DNA of 23,913 nucleotides from JBBDNV01 sp040877415. GTDB taxonomy: Bacteria; Planctomycetota; Planctomycetia; Pirellulales; PALSA-1355. Positions 14,358-21,841 of this stretch are shown here, one piece after another. A program made the position numbers and the translations under genes. A model generated the notes under the pieces. The model did not search any database. It was not told the DNA's origin and saw only the letters and a list, made by a program, of their open reading frames with translations. The stretch is from contig JBBDNV010000093.1 in assembly GCA_040877415.1 (NCBI GenBank), positions 1 to 23,913 of the forward strand, read 5' to 3'. Position 1 is the stretch's first letter. The number at the start of each line of letters is the position of its first letter.

Positions 14358-14380
14358 GTGCCGCGTCCACTTGCAGTGTT

Positions 14381-14680
14381 TCAGTTGCCGAAGAGTTCCT
14401 CGAGATTGCGAGCACCATGTAGCACGCGAACCACGAGAATGCCGTCGTCGTCGGGTCGGTAGAAGACGACATAACTGCCCACAACGAAGAACCGGAGGCC
14501 AGCCTGAAATCGATCGGCGGGCGTCGCTGCGTCCGGCTGCGTAGCGTAGACGGCGCAACGTTCAAAGATTTGGTCGATCAGCCGATCAGCTGCCGAGAGA
14601 TTGTCTCTTGCGATATAATTCCAGATCGAGTGGAGGTCGTCACGTGCGAGAGAGGTGAGTGTGACCCGCGCCATCGGCAT
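14381..14680 (-). CDS. ParE/RelE-superfamily toxin
   Basis: This is a 99-residue toxin of the ParE branch of the RelE/ParE superfamily; ParE toxins commonly poison DNA gyrase. Diagnostic parts are the N-terminal LTSLARDDLHSIWNYIARDN, the central FQAGLRFFVVGSYVVFYRP and the C-terminal RVLHGARNLEELF. The spacing is typical of stand-alone ParE proteins. The ATG at 14680 shares its A with the end of the antitoxin TGA (TGATG), so translation is probably coupled; an ATG at 14674 would also serve. A GTG at 14683 is possible but unlikely. It lies downstream of its antitoxin, which is the usual order. The target (gyrase or ribosome) cannot be decided from sequence. Confidence 0.9.
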   Translation of the reverse strand: MPMARVTLTSLARDDLHSIWNYIARDNLSAADRLIDQIFERCAVYATQPDAATPADRFQAGLRFFVVGSYVVFYRPDDDGILVVRVLHGARNLEELFGN

Positions 14681-14928
14681 CACGCGCCAAGCCGCGCTCG
14701 CCCGGCCGCCTTGATCGCCTCAGGGTCGAAATCCGTGATCTCTCCACGCTCGGCGGCATCGAGGCCGAGCTGCAGTTGGTCCCGAATCCATTGCTCCGCC
14801 ACGGCGCGGCCGGACTCTGCGTCCACCAGCAAGTACTTTTTCTGCGTTTCGTCGTCTTCAACGGCGACGGGCCGGCCAGGATGTTGGGCCAGCGCTTCGC
14901 GCATCTCGGGAGTGATCTTTGGCGTCAT
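14680..14928 (-). CDS. Antitoxin partner of the ParE-type toxin (unusual N-terminal domain)
   Basis: This is an 82-residue small protein directly upstream of, and overlapping by one base with, the toxin gene, which marks it as the antitoxin. The C-terminal part (about 50-82, LQLGLDAAERGEITDFDPEAI, then KAAGRARLG) resembles the toxin-binding tail of ParD antitoxins. The N-terminal half begins with ITPEMREAL and contains GRPVAVEDDETQKKYLLVDAE. It does not look like the usual ribbon-helix-helix DNA-binding domain, and I do not recognise a named family for it. The ATG at 14928 coincides with the +1 predicted from the TATAAT at 14935-14940, so the mRNA may be leaderless. The toxin-antitoxin role is an inference from position and the partner. 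Confidence 0.82.
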   Translation of the reverse strand: MTPKITPEMREALAQHPGRPVAVEDDETQKKYLLVDAESGRAVAEQWIRDQLQLGLDAAERGEITDFDPEAIKAAGRARLGA

Positions 14929-14934
14929 GCGATT

Positions 14935-14940
14935 ATTATA
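14935..14940 (-). promoter_or_regulatory. Promoter -10 of the toxin-antitoxin operon, predicting a leaderless mRNA
   Basis: On the minus strand a consensus TATAAT ends 6 bases before the antitoxin ATG, so a normal +1 falls on the A of that ATG. A partial -35 (TTGTGC, 3 of 6 matches) lies upstream with a 16-base spacer. Confidence 0.55.
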
Positions 14941-14996
14941 AGTGGCTTCGTGCCGCGCACAAAGACCGATACGCGTCCGCTTTCTGGGCGAGAGTC

Positions 14997-15042
14997 AAAA
15001 AAGGCCCCGCGGCTGAACCTAACCGAAACTCACCGCGCGGCC
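14997..15042 (-). terminator. Rho-independent terminator of the aldehyde dehydrogenase gene
   Basis: Read on the minus strand, GGCCGCGCGG (15042-15033) pairs with CCGCGGGGCC (15012-15003) over 10 positions with one G-G mismatch, around a 20-base loop. TTTTTT (15002-14997) follows at once. It lies 36 bases after the stop of the gene. Confidence 0.75.
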
Positions 15043-15078
15043 GTGTTTCGAAGCTTCGTGGAGCAACGATCGGCCAGC

Positions 15079-16551
15079 TCAATCCAAACTGACCGTCACT
15101 GTCTTCGACTCGGTGTAGGCTTCCAGGCCTTTTTCGCCCAGCTCGCGGCCGATGCCGGACATCTTGAAGCCGCCGAACGGGGCCGCCGCGTCGAACACGT
15201 CGTAGCAGTTGACCCACACCGTGCCGGCCCGCAGCGCATTGGCAATGCGGTGGGCCTTGCCGATGTCGCGGGTCCACACGGCCGCGGCCAGGCCGTAAAA
15301 CGTGTTGTTGCCGCGCTCGATCACCTCGTCCACGTCCTTGAATTTGAACACCGAGAGCACGGGGCCAAAAATCTCGTCCTTGGCGATCGACATGTTGTCC
15401 TTCACGTCGTCGAACAGCGTCGGCTCGACAAAATAGCCGCGGTTGCCGACGCGCGTGCCGCCGGTGACGCACTTGGCGCCCTCTTTCTTGCCCGCCTCGA
15501 TGTAGTGCATGATCTTGTCGAACTGCGCCTTGTCGACCTGCGGGCCTTGCTCGGTCTCGGGGTCGAACGGATCACCGACTTTGCGCTTTTTGTTCATGGC
15601 CACCAGCTTGTCGACGAGCTTGTCGTGCGCTTTTTCTTCCACGAACACGCGGCTGCCGGCGCAGCAGCATTGTCCCTGGTTGAGATACAGCCCGACGTGC
15701 GTGCCGACCGCGGCCGCGTCGAGATCGGCGTCGTTGAAAATAATGTTCGGGCTCTTGCCGCCCAGCTCGAACGTGAGCCGCTTCAAAGTCTGGCTGGCGT
15801 CCTTCATGATGATCTGCGCGGTTTTGTATTCGCCGGTGAAGGCCACCTTGTCGACGCCCGGATGCTTGACGATCGCGGCTCCGGCCGTGGGCCCGTAGCC
15901 CGGCACGATGTTGATCACGCCGTCGGGAATGCCGGCCTTTTGCGCAAGCCGCGCCAAGCGCAGGCAGCTAAGCGGCGTCTGCTCGGCCGGCTTCATCACG
16001 ATCGTGCAGCCGGCGGCCAGTGCCGGTCCCCATTTCCAGGCCACCATCAGCATCGGGAAATTCCAGGGGATGATCTGCCCGACTACGCCCACCGGCTCGC
16101 GCTTGGTGTAGCAGAAGTAATTGCCGCGGATGGGAATCGTCTGGCCGTGAATCTTGTCGGCCCAGCCGGCGTAATAGCGCAGGCAATCGATGGTGAGCGG
16201 CAGATCGCCCCCGCGCGATTCGCGAATCGGCTTCCCGTTGTCCAATGTTTCCAACTGGGCCAATTCGTCGATATCTTCCTCAATCAGGTCGGCCAGCTTG
16301 TTGATCAAGCGGCCGCGCTCGCGGGCATCCATCTTGCTCCACGGTCCCTTTTCGAACGCGGCGCGGGCCGCCTTGACGGCCAGATCGACGTCGGCGGCGT
16401 CCCCTTCGGCCACCGAGGCGATCACTTCTTCGGTGGCCGGATTGATGGTTTCAAACGTCTTGCCGCTGGCCGCGGGGACCCACTGGCCGCCGATGAAGCA
16501 TTGCGTTTGCTGAATCCGCGGTCTTTGGGCTGTCTTGGTCATGGTGGCCAT
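15079..16551 (-). CDS. NAD(P)-dependent aldehyde dehydrogenase, ALDH superfamily
   Basis: This 490-residue enzyme should oxidise an aldehyde to its carboxylic acid with NAD(P). It follows the ALDH2/betaine-aldehyde pattern. CFIGGQWVPAASGKTFETINP lies at the N-terminus, and the cofactor and oxyanion segment IIPWNFPMLMVAWKWGPALA follows. ELGGKSPN carries the general base Glu 262, and NQGQCCCAG carries the catalytic Cys 296; their 34-residue spacing equals that of human ALDH2. One departure is the nucleotide-binding motif, which is FTGEYKTA instead of FTGSTEVG. The ATG at 16551 is fixed by a perfect AAGGAGG 8 bases upstream; the longer open frame before it is not coding. It appears monocistronic with its own terminator. 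The substrate is not readable. Confidence 0.94.
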   Translation of the reverse strand: MATMTKTAQRPRIQQTQCFIGGQWVPAASGKTFETINPATEEVIASVAEGDAADVDLAVKAARAAFEKGPWSKMDARERGRLINKLADLIEEDIDELAQLETLDNGKPIRESRGGDLPLTIDCLRYYAGWADKIHGQTIPIRGNYFCYTKREPVGVVGQIIPWNFPMLMVAWKWGPALAAGCTIVMKPAEQTPLSCLRLARLAQKAGIPDGVINIVPGYGPTAGAAIVKHPGVDKVAFTGEYKTAQIIMKDASQTLKRLTFELGGKSPNIIFNDADLDAAAVGTHVGLYLNQGQCCCAGSRVFVEEKAHDKLVDKLVAMNKKRKVGDPFDPETEQGPQVDKAQFDKIMHYIEAGKKEGAKCVTGGTRVGNRGYFVEPTLFDDVKDNMSIAKDEIFGPVLSVFKFKDVDEVIERGNNTFYGLAAAVWTRDIGKAHRIANALRAGTVWVNCYDVFDAAAPFGGFKMSGIGRELGEKGLEAYTESKTVTVSLD

Positions 16552-16559
16552 AAGAAAAA

Positions 16560-16566
16560 CCTCCTT
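16560..16566 (-). promoter_or_regulatory. Ribosome binding site deciding the aldehyde dehydrogenase start
   Basis: A perfect AAGGAGG on the minus strand lies 8 bases before the ATG at 16551. It rules out the longer frame that continues upstream to 16716. Confidence 0.85.
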
Positions 16567-16687
16567 GGATGATCCAATTGGGTTGCCTGTGGAGATTGGC
16601 TGTGGCGGAGGCCGACGAGGCGACTGATGCCCGTGCGGCCCCGCAAAGCATTGTAAGAGTTTGGCCAAGGGGGCCACAAGCCGCCGG

Positions 16688-16707
16688 CGTCCGTTACCGT
16701 CCGTTAC
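16688..16707. repeat. Tandem 10-base duplication
   Basis: CGTCCGTTAC occurs twice head to tail, just after the stop of the ABC permease gene. Confidence 0.7.
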
Positions 16708-16712
16708 CCAGC

Positions 16713-18338
16713 TCACTCCCCTTCGCCGAGATGCGCGCTCGGGTCGTAGTGACCAAATAAAAGCGCAGCCACCCAGATGGTTGCCAGGCCTTCACCCACG
16801 AGCAATCCGTAACCGGCCGCGACGGGCACCGCCAGCGAAGTGTCCAATAGCAGCCCCACCAGGATCGGAATGCTGGCAATCCCCGCAGCCACGGCAGCAA
16901 AGACCACCTTCGCCAGGTTCACGAGCAGAATCCGCACTCCGACCAGCGGGTCGCCCGGCACCATCCGCCGAATCGAGGGAAACAACAGCACCATTACGCT
17001 GTCGAACGCCGCCGATAGCATGGTAATCGGCAGCGCCGCGGCCGCGGCCAACGGAGCGGCCGAAATAAATCCGCCCAACACGGTAGCCATGCTGACGACG
17101 ATGACCAACTGCACGACGGTGACGTACCCGATCGCCGTCACGATCGAGCCCCACACGACCGCGTTCGGGCCGAGCGGCAAAGTCTTCAAGACGTCGAGGT
17201 GTTCCAGATCGGCCCGCAACCCCAGCGGCATGCTCATGGTAATCAAGAAGCCGACCACCAACGTCACGCCCGCGATGACGGCGGCCGTGGGAATGCGACT
17301 GGGTCCAGCGGCAACGACGGCCCACGCGGCGCCGAAGCCGATCACTGCGGGTACCACGACGATCGGGATCGGTCCGCCCGAGCTGCGCATGATCTCAAGA
17401 GCCTGCCGCCAGGCGATGGTTCCGGCGCCCAACATTCGCGGCAAGAGGGGGAGGGTGAATCGCGGGCGAGTTCGCATCCGAAATCCCGATGAACCGCCAG
17501 CGCGCCTCAGCCGCTCGAGCGATTCGTAGAGGCGGCGGCTGGCCTCGAGGCTGGCTTCGAGGAAATGGGCATCGAGCCTAAGGATCGCAATCGTGACAGT
17601 GAAAAGCATGCCTAACGCAGCGGCGCCCCAAGCCAGCATCGAGCCGACGGTCGTGGCGGAAATCACCCGGCTGAGCGGGACAAACGGCGCCGTCGCGATC
17701 TGGCTGGCCCAGCTCGACTCGAGCGCCAGCAGCCGCTGGCGAATTTCCATGTCGGTCGCCAGGGCCCCGGCCTGCCAGAATGAAGCGACGGCGGCGGCCA
17801 TCGCGAAGATGATCGCCGCCCAACGGAGCGCCCGATAGCGCGCGCCGATCCAATCGACGGCGAGTGCCAGCAGGATCGTCCACCACTGCATGAATGTGGC
17901 CACAAGGAGAATCCCCACGATCGCGGCCGGCCACCAGACAAACGGGAATATCAGCGGCGACAGCAGCGCGAAACCTAGCGGCCCCAACGTACTGGCGAGG
18001 AGTTTGTGAACCAGCAGTTGGCGGCGAGTGAACGGCCCGGCAAACAGGAACTCCACTTCGGCCATGCTGAAGGCAAGCGGGCTTTTGATGCGGCTGCCAA
18101 CGAGCGTGAGTATCCACAGCCCGAACAGCGCCGCGGGATGAAAAAACCAGGTGGTCATGGGAACGAACACCTCGCGCGGCGCCGAGGGGAATAGAACTCG
18201 CGGCAGCACGATCATCGAAAAAAACGCCACCCCGACGAGCGCCGTCAGAATTCCCATGAACGACGACATCGCGCGCTTCGTCTTCCGACACTGGCCCACC
18301 AGGCGCAGCTTCGACAACAGCAGTAGCGCGTAATGCAT
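16713..18338 (-). CDS. Putative ABC exporter membrane subunit
   Basis: This is a 541-residue integral membrane protein that I place with the putative ABC exporter permeases, on the strength of its partner ATPase and overall design. The N-terminal region (MHYALLLLSKLRLVGQCRKT) is followed by many hydrophobic segments. The clearest lie near residues 29-48, 64-80, 118-160, 165-190, 215-240, then 335-385, 405-455 and 490-530. A basic soluble stretch (about 250-320, rich in Arg) separates the two membrane halves. The ATG at 18338 is 29 bases downstream of the ATPase stop. A longer frame (to 18827) runs through the ATPase gene in another frame and was rejected. There is no strong Shine-Dalgarno, so translation may depend on coupling. 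The substrate is unknown. Confidence 0.85.
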   Translation of the reverse strand: MHYALLLLSKLRLVGQCRKTKRAMSSFMGILTALVGVAFFSMIVLPRVLFPSAPREVFVPMTTWFFHPAALFGLWILTLVGSRIKSPLAFSMAEVEFLFAGPFTRRQLLVHKLLASTLGPLGFALLSPLIFPFVWWPAAIVGILLVATFMQWWTILLALAVDWIGARYRALRWAAIIFAMAAAVASFWQAGALATDMEIRQRLLALESSWASQIATAPFVPLSRVISATTVGSMLAWGAAALGMLFTVTIAILRLDAHFLEASLEASRRLYESLERLRRAGGSSGFRMRTRPRFTLPLLPRMLGAGTIAWRQALEIMRSSGGPIPIVVVPAVIGFGAAWAVVAAGPSRIPTAAVIAGVTLVVGFLITMSMPLGLRADLEHLDVLKTLPLGPNAVVWGSIVTAIGYVTVVQLVIVVSMATVLGGFISAAPLAAAAALPITMLSAAFDSVMVLLFPSIRRMVPGDPLVGVRILLVNLAKVVFAAVAAGIASIPILVGLLLDTSLAVPVAAGYGLLVGEGLATIWVAALLFGHYDPSAHLGEGE

Positions 18339-18367
18339 GTTAGATTGCGCCCGGAAAAACCGGGAAC

Positions 18368-19099
18368 TTACGAAGCCTGTTCCTCGATCGCGCGGAAAAA
18401 CACGTCTTCCAGGGAAGCGTTCTTCTCCAAAGCACCGAACCGCTCGCGCGCCCCAGTCATGGGACCGCAGAAGATGGCCCGGCCTCGCTGCAGGATCAAC
18501 AACTCGGTGCACAAATTCTCGACCAGCGCCAGCAGGTGTGAGCTGACCACCACGGCTGCGCCCGCGGCGGCACGCGCGACGATCGACGTCTTGAGTAAGC
18601 GGATCGCGTGGGGATCCAAACCGGTGAGCGGCTCGTCGAACAGGATCGCCCGCGGATCGTGCAAATAGGCGCAAGCGATGGCCACCTTCTGCCGCATGCC
18701 GCGCGAAAGCTCCTGGGCAATCGTGTCGCGTTTCTCCAGCAGCTCGAACATCTCGAGAAGCTGCTCGGCCTTGGGCTCGAAATGGTCGACCGAATAGGCC
18801 GAGGCGATAAACACCAGGTGCTCCCACACGGTCAGCGTTTCGAACAGCTTGGGTTCGTCGGGAATGTAGGCCAGTTGCCGCTTGGCCGGCACCGGATCGG
18901 CGACGATGTCGTGCCCCGCGATCAACAATTGGCCGCGCGTCGGCGGGATGATTCCGGCCAGTGCCCGCAGCGTCGTGGTCTTGCCGGCTCCGTTGGGGCC
19001 GACGAGGCCCAGAATCGCGCCCGAGCGAACTTCAAACGTCAATCCGGCGACCGCCGTCAGGTTCCGGTAGGTCTTGTGGTAATCGACGACTTGAATCAA
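18368..19099 (-). CDS. ABC transporter ATP-binding protein
   Basis: This is a 243-residue ATPase of the ABC-2/exporter type that would power the membrane subunit encoded immediately downstream. All motifs are present: Walker A GPNGAGKTT at 34-42, the signature LSRGMRQKV, Walker B AILFDEP followed by the D-loop LTGLD, and the switch His in VVSSH. The Q-loop region reads QLAYIPDEPKLF, with Pro-Asp-Glu-Pro as in many CcmA-type exporters. The start is TTG at 19099, supported by AGGAAG (plus-strand CTTCCT at 19107-19112) at proper distance, and by the family N-terminus (IQVVDYHKTY). There is no nearby in-frame ATG. It is transcribed ahead of the permease and after the terminator at 19157-19184. 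Confidence 0.95.
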   Translation of the reverse strand: MIQVVDYHKTYRNLTAVAGLTFEVRSGAILGLVGPNGAGKTTTLRALAGIIPPTRGQLLIAGHDIVADPVPAKRQLAYIPDEPKLFETLTVWEHLVFIASAYSVDHFEPKAEQLLEMFELLEKRDTIAQELSRGMRQKVAIACAYLHDPRAILFDEPLTGLDPHAIRLLKTSIVARAAAGAAVVVSSHLLALVENLCTELLILQRGRAIFCGPMTGARERFGALEKNASLEDVFFRAIEEQAS

Positions 19100-19156
19100 A
19101 GCGACGCTTCCTGGAGAGCGTAAGATTTCGGCGTAATGCGTGAAGTGATTCTACTC

Positions 19157-19184
19157 AAAAAACCCAGGGAAGGCCTTCCCTGGG
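19157..19184 (-). terminator. Rho-independent terminator of the ftr operon
   Basis: A perfect 22-base palindrome (CCCAGGGAAGG and its complement) spans 19163-19184 and, read on the minus strand, is followed by TTTTTT (19162-19157). It lies 34 bases after the ftr stop and separates that gene from the ABC transporter genes. Confidence 0.88.
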
Positions 19185-19206
19185 CTTGGATAATCGCGAC
19201 GCGATT

Positions 19207-19226
19207 CGTCACGAAGCGTCACGAAG
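19207..19226. repeat. Tandem 10-base duplication over the ftr stop codon
   Basis: CGTCACGAAG occurs twice head to tail. The TGA of ftr (19221-19219) lies in this repeat and the repeat supplies a second TGA-like copy downstream. Confidence 0.65.
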
Positions 19227-20154
19227 CGGGCCGGCTCTCGGGATGCAAATAGATAAAACTCTTGCCGAGCCGGCCGCCGTAGTTGCCGGCCGAAATCTTC
19301 ACCAGGCCCGGCGTCTCGACGGCCGCTTCGATGGCCCGGTGCGTTGCCGCCGTGATCGATGCCAGGTCGTGTCCGTTGATGATCACTTCCATCACCGAGT
19401 GTACGCTGGGCGGCACGCTGCTTTTTTCACCGAGCTTTTCACGCAAGGTCGGACAATATTCGGCGTACGTGCTGGCGACCGAGAACTTGTAGCGGCTGCC
19501 GACTTTCGACCCGCTGGCCGCGATGCCGCCGGGAAAGGGCATGATCACGCCGGGCGTTTTTGCGACGGCTGTTGCCGCACGTTCCGCCGCCAATAGCGCC
19601 GCGTCCTCGTCGACGCCCATCAACCACAAGTTGCCCCCCATCAATCCGTCGCGATAGCCGAAACGCCGGTCGATCACGAACTCGCCGGCCAGGATGGGCA
19701 CGACCCACACGGGGCGGTCAAAGCGGCGGTCCCGAAATTGGTGTCCGTCGCCGAAGTACGCCAGCTTGCGGCCGAGCTTGAAATAGTCCTCGGTATCCAG
19801 CAGGTTGAAGCAGGCCGCCGTCGGGCAAGTCAGCACGTTCTGGCTGATCCGCACCAACAGCGATCGCTCGAGGGCCTCGCGCCGGTCCTTGCGAAATCTC
19901 GGCACGTGCAGTTGAACGATCGCGCCCACGCGGCCGTCGGGCGTGGTGAACGAGGGATCGAGTCCGGGGCCCACGTAGCGGTCGAGCCCCGCCTCGCAAT
20001 CGCACAGGATCGTGCTCGACGCGTTGCCCGTCGTCGCGGCCACGGCGTGATCGAGCCACTGGCGGTCGCGGGCCGTGATCAGAAACTCGCCATAAATGCT
20101 GCGAAACGCCTCGGCGTACGTATCCTCCACCAGGGCGCGGCCTGAAGTTGTCAC
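19219..20154 (-). CDS. ftr: Formylmethanofuran:tetrahydromethanopterin formyltransferase (Ftr/FhcD)
   Basis: Ftr moves a formyl group between methanofuran and tetrahydromethanopterin. In bacteria the homologue FhcD is part of the formyltransferase/hydrolase complex that releases formate from C1 units. This 311-residue protein is slightly longer than archaeal Ftr (about 297). Matching segments in order are VEDTYAEAFRSIYGEFLITA, TPDGRVGAIVQ, the KLAYFGDGHQ region, GEFVIDRRFGYRDGLMGGN, PFPGGIAASGSKVGS, VINGHD-type text near residue 270 and VKISAGNYGGRLGK. The GTG start at 20154 overlaps the upstream cyclo-ligase stop as GTGA, which argues for translational coupling. A longer frame from 20256 overlaps that gene by over 100 bases and was rejected. 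No other fhc genes (A, B, C) lie in the window. Planctomycetes are known to carry H4MPT-linked C1 genes. Confidence 0.92.
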   Translation of the reverse strand: MTTSGRALVEDTYAEAFRSIYGEFLITARDRQWLDHAVAATTGNASSTILCDCEAGLDRYVGPGLDPSFTTPDGRVGAIVQLHVPRFRKDRREALERSLLVRISQNVLTCPTAACFNLLDTEDYFKLGRKLAYFGDGHQFRDRRFDRPVWVVPILAGEFVIDRRFGYRDGLMGGNLWLMGVDEDAALLAAERAATAVAKTPGVIMPFPGGIAASGSKVGSRYKFSVASTYAEYCPTLREKLGEKSSVPPSVHSVMEVIINGHDLASITAATHRAIEAAVETPGLVKISAGNYGGRLGKSFIYLHPESRPAS

Positions 20155-20747
20155 GACCCGCTGCGCCCCTTTCCCTTGTAGATCGTTTGCTCGGTGATGA
20201 TCTTGTCCATGAAAATGTCGTGCGCTTGCGTCGGGATCTCCGGAAAGATCTGGCACTCGAATGCCAAAGCCACCAGCGGCGCGTCGGCCCGCGCGTGCTC
20301 AAGCAGCTTGTCGTAATAGCCGAAACCGTGGCCCATCCGCGCCCCGCGCCGATCGAAGGCCACGCCGGGCACCATGATCACATCGAGCTCTTCGACGTCG
20401 ACGCGCTTGCCGGGCAAATCGCGCAGCTCGGGTTTGGGTTCCAGAATCTTGTACGTGCCGACGGCCAATTCGTCCACGCTTTCCAGCAGAAACAACTCGA
20501 GGATGTCACGGACACAGTATGGCACGACGATCCGTTTGTCGCCGCCCAACAGCTTGGGCAGATGGTGCCGCGTGCGCACTTCGGCGCGGACGTCGATATA
20601 AACCATCACCGACCGGGCGGCGGCGACCTCATCCAGCGCGGTGAATTTTTCGCAGATCGCCTCGCTCAAGGCGTCTTTACTCTCCTGGGCCCGGCGGTTG
20701 GCGTGCGCCTCGTCGCGGATCGTTTTTTTAACGTCCTTTTGGTTCAT
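20151..20747 (-). CDS. 5-formyltetrahydrofolate cyclo-ligase family protein
   Basis: The family converts 5-formyl-THF to 5,10-methenyl-THF with ATP, returning a dead-end folate to the C1 pool. The 198-residue length is normal. The N-terminus has the basic MNQKDVKKTIRDEAHANRR helix expected near the ATP site. The signature VPGVAFDRRGARMGHGFGYY, followed by DKLL, is essentially canonical (GxAFDxxGxRxGxGxGYYD). The ATG at 20747 has GGAGA 5-6 bases upstream; the open frame extends further to 20831 but without support. Its TGA overlaps the ftr GTG by four bases. Coupling to ftr raises the possibility that it serves a methanopterin-linked rather than purely folate-linked route, but that is inference. 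Confidence 0.94.
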   Translation of the reverse strand: MNQKDVKKTIRDEAHANRRAQESKDALSEAICEKFTALDEVAAARSVMVYIDVRAEVRTRHHLPKLLGGDKRIVVPYCVRDILELFLLESVDELAVGTYKILEPKPELRDLPGKRVDVEELDVIMVPGVAFDRRGARMGHGFGYYDKLLEHARADAPLVALAFECQIFPEIPTQAHDIFMDKIITEQTIYKGKGRSGS

Positions 20748-20950
20748 CAGTTCTCCAGATTCCTGGGCATGTCCGCAGGAGATTCGCCGGCATTGCTCGG
20801 CTCCCCGCCGCCGACTATGGTAGTCAGCCACTGCTCGAAAGGCAAAGCACCGCAGGTGCGCGGGGCGTTTCGCTGGCTTGTGTTTCGCGGTAGCATGACC
20901 GACCGGGCAATCGCACCGCTGGCGCGACCATTGTTCGAGGACCTTTTCCC
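20748..20950. other. Divergent intergenic region between the cyclo-ligase and amidase genes
   Basis: These 203 bases must hold promoters for both directions. Two small palindromes are visible: GACTA-TGG-TAGTC at 20813-20825 and, further on, GCACC-GCA-GGTGC. Either could be a regulator site. No consensus promoter pair stands out and no coding sequence is supported. Confidence 0.35.
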
Positions 20951-21841
20951 ATGAAACGACTGTCAGCCGGACCGCTCTATTACGAGTACAGCCGACACGT
21001 CGAGCCGCGCCTGCGCATCGAGCCGGGCGACAGAATCGCCGTCGAGAGCGAAGATGCCTTTTCCGGACAGATTCGCACCGACAACGATCGCCGCGACAAG
21101 TCCAAAATGCCGTTCAGCAACCCGCAGACCGGGCCGATCTGGATCGAGGGGGCCGAGCCCGGCGACGCGCTGGCCGTGACGATTCACGAAATCACCCCCA
21201 CCCTCGGCCAGTGTTGCACGCGCACCAGCGACCCCGGCCAATTGGCCGAGTGGCTGGGCGACGACTGCCCGCACGGCACGCACGTCTGTCCGATTCGCGA
21301 CGGCCAAATCTATTGGAGCCAGTCGTTGACGATTCCGTACGCGCCGATGCTGGGCTGCATCGGCACGGCGCCGGCTTGGGGTTCGCCCACCACCGGGCCG
21401 GCCGGACCGCACGGCGGCAACATGGACATCGTCGAAGTCTGCCCGGGCAGCACGATCTTGCTGCCGGTGTTCGTGGCCGGCGGATACCTGTACCTGGGCG
21501 ACGCGCACGCCGCGATGGGGCACGGCGAGCTATCGGCCAGCGGCCTGGAAATGCCGGCCGAAAGCGTGATCTCCGTGAATCTGCTCAAGGATCAGCGCAT
21601 CCCCGGGCCGCGCATCGAGACGGCCGACGAAATCATGACCGTCACCAGCGGCAACCCGATGGAACGATCCGCCGCGCGGGCGTTTGCACAGCTCATCCTG
21701 TGGATGGAGGCCGACTATGGCTGGAATCGCTGGCGGGCCTACGACCTGTTGACCCACGTGGCGCGGCTTTCGATCGGCTACTACGGCATCGGGACGGTGG
21801 CCGCCAAGATCGCAAAGCGCTATTTGCCCGCGCCGTCCTGA
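20951..21841 (+). CDS. Acetamidase/formamidase family protein
   Basis: This is a 296-residue protein of the FmdA/AmdA family, whose members hydrolyse formamide or acetamide to the acid and ammonia. Typical elements are the beta-rich N-terminus (PGDRIAVESEDAFSGQI), WIEGAEPGDALAVTIHEI, GCIGTAPAWG followed by the GPHGGNMDI motif, FVAGGYLYLGDAHAAMGHGE, and ETADEIMTV near the C-terminus. The GGNMD and GDAHAxxGxGE motifs are the family's best markers. There is no signal peptide, so it should be cytoplasmic. GAGGA at 20937-20941 lies 9 bases before the ATG. It diverges from the cyclo-ligase/ftr pair; a formamidase would feed formate into C1 metabolism, but the substrate is not proven by sequence. 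The FmdB-type gene of this window is more than 18 kb away. Confidence 0.92.
   Translation: MKRLSAGPLYYEYSRHVEPRLRIEPGDRIAVESEDAFSGQIRTDNDRRDKSKMPFSNPQTGPIWIEGAEPGDALAVTIHEITPTLGQCCTRTSDPGQLAEWLGDDCPHGTHVCPIRDGQIYWSQSLTIPYAPMLGCIGTAPAWGSPTTGPAGPHGGNMDIVEVCPGSTILLPVFVAGGYLYLGDAHAAMGHGELSASGLEMPAESVISVNLLKDQRIPGPRIETADEIMTVTSGNPMERSAARAFAQLILWMEADYGWNRWRAYDLLTHVARLSIGYYGIGTVAAKIAKRYLPAPS

Noticed and set aside
14776..16572. A 598-codon plus-strand frame opposite the aldehyde dehydrogenase
   Set aside because: It is antisense to a clear enzyme gene and runs across the antitoxin, intergenic and terminator regions; its composition is shadow-like.
18339..18827. N-terminal extension of the ABC permease frame
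   Set aside because: It reads through the ATPase gene in another frame; the ATG at 18338 gives a proper membrane-protein N-terminus.
20155..20256. N-terminal extension of ftr
   Set aside because: It overlaps the cyclo-ligase gene and has no Ftr similarity; the GTG at 20154 gives the family start and a GTGA overlap.
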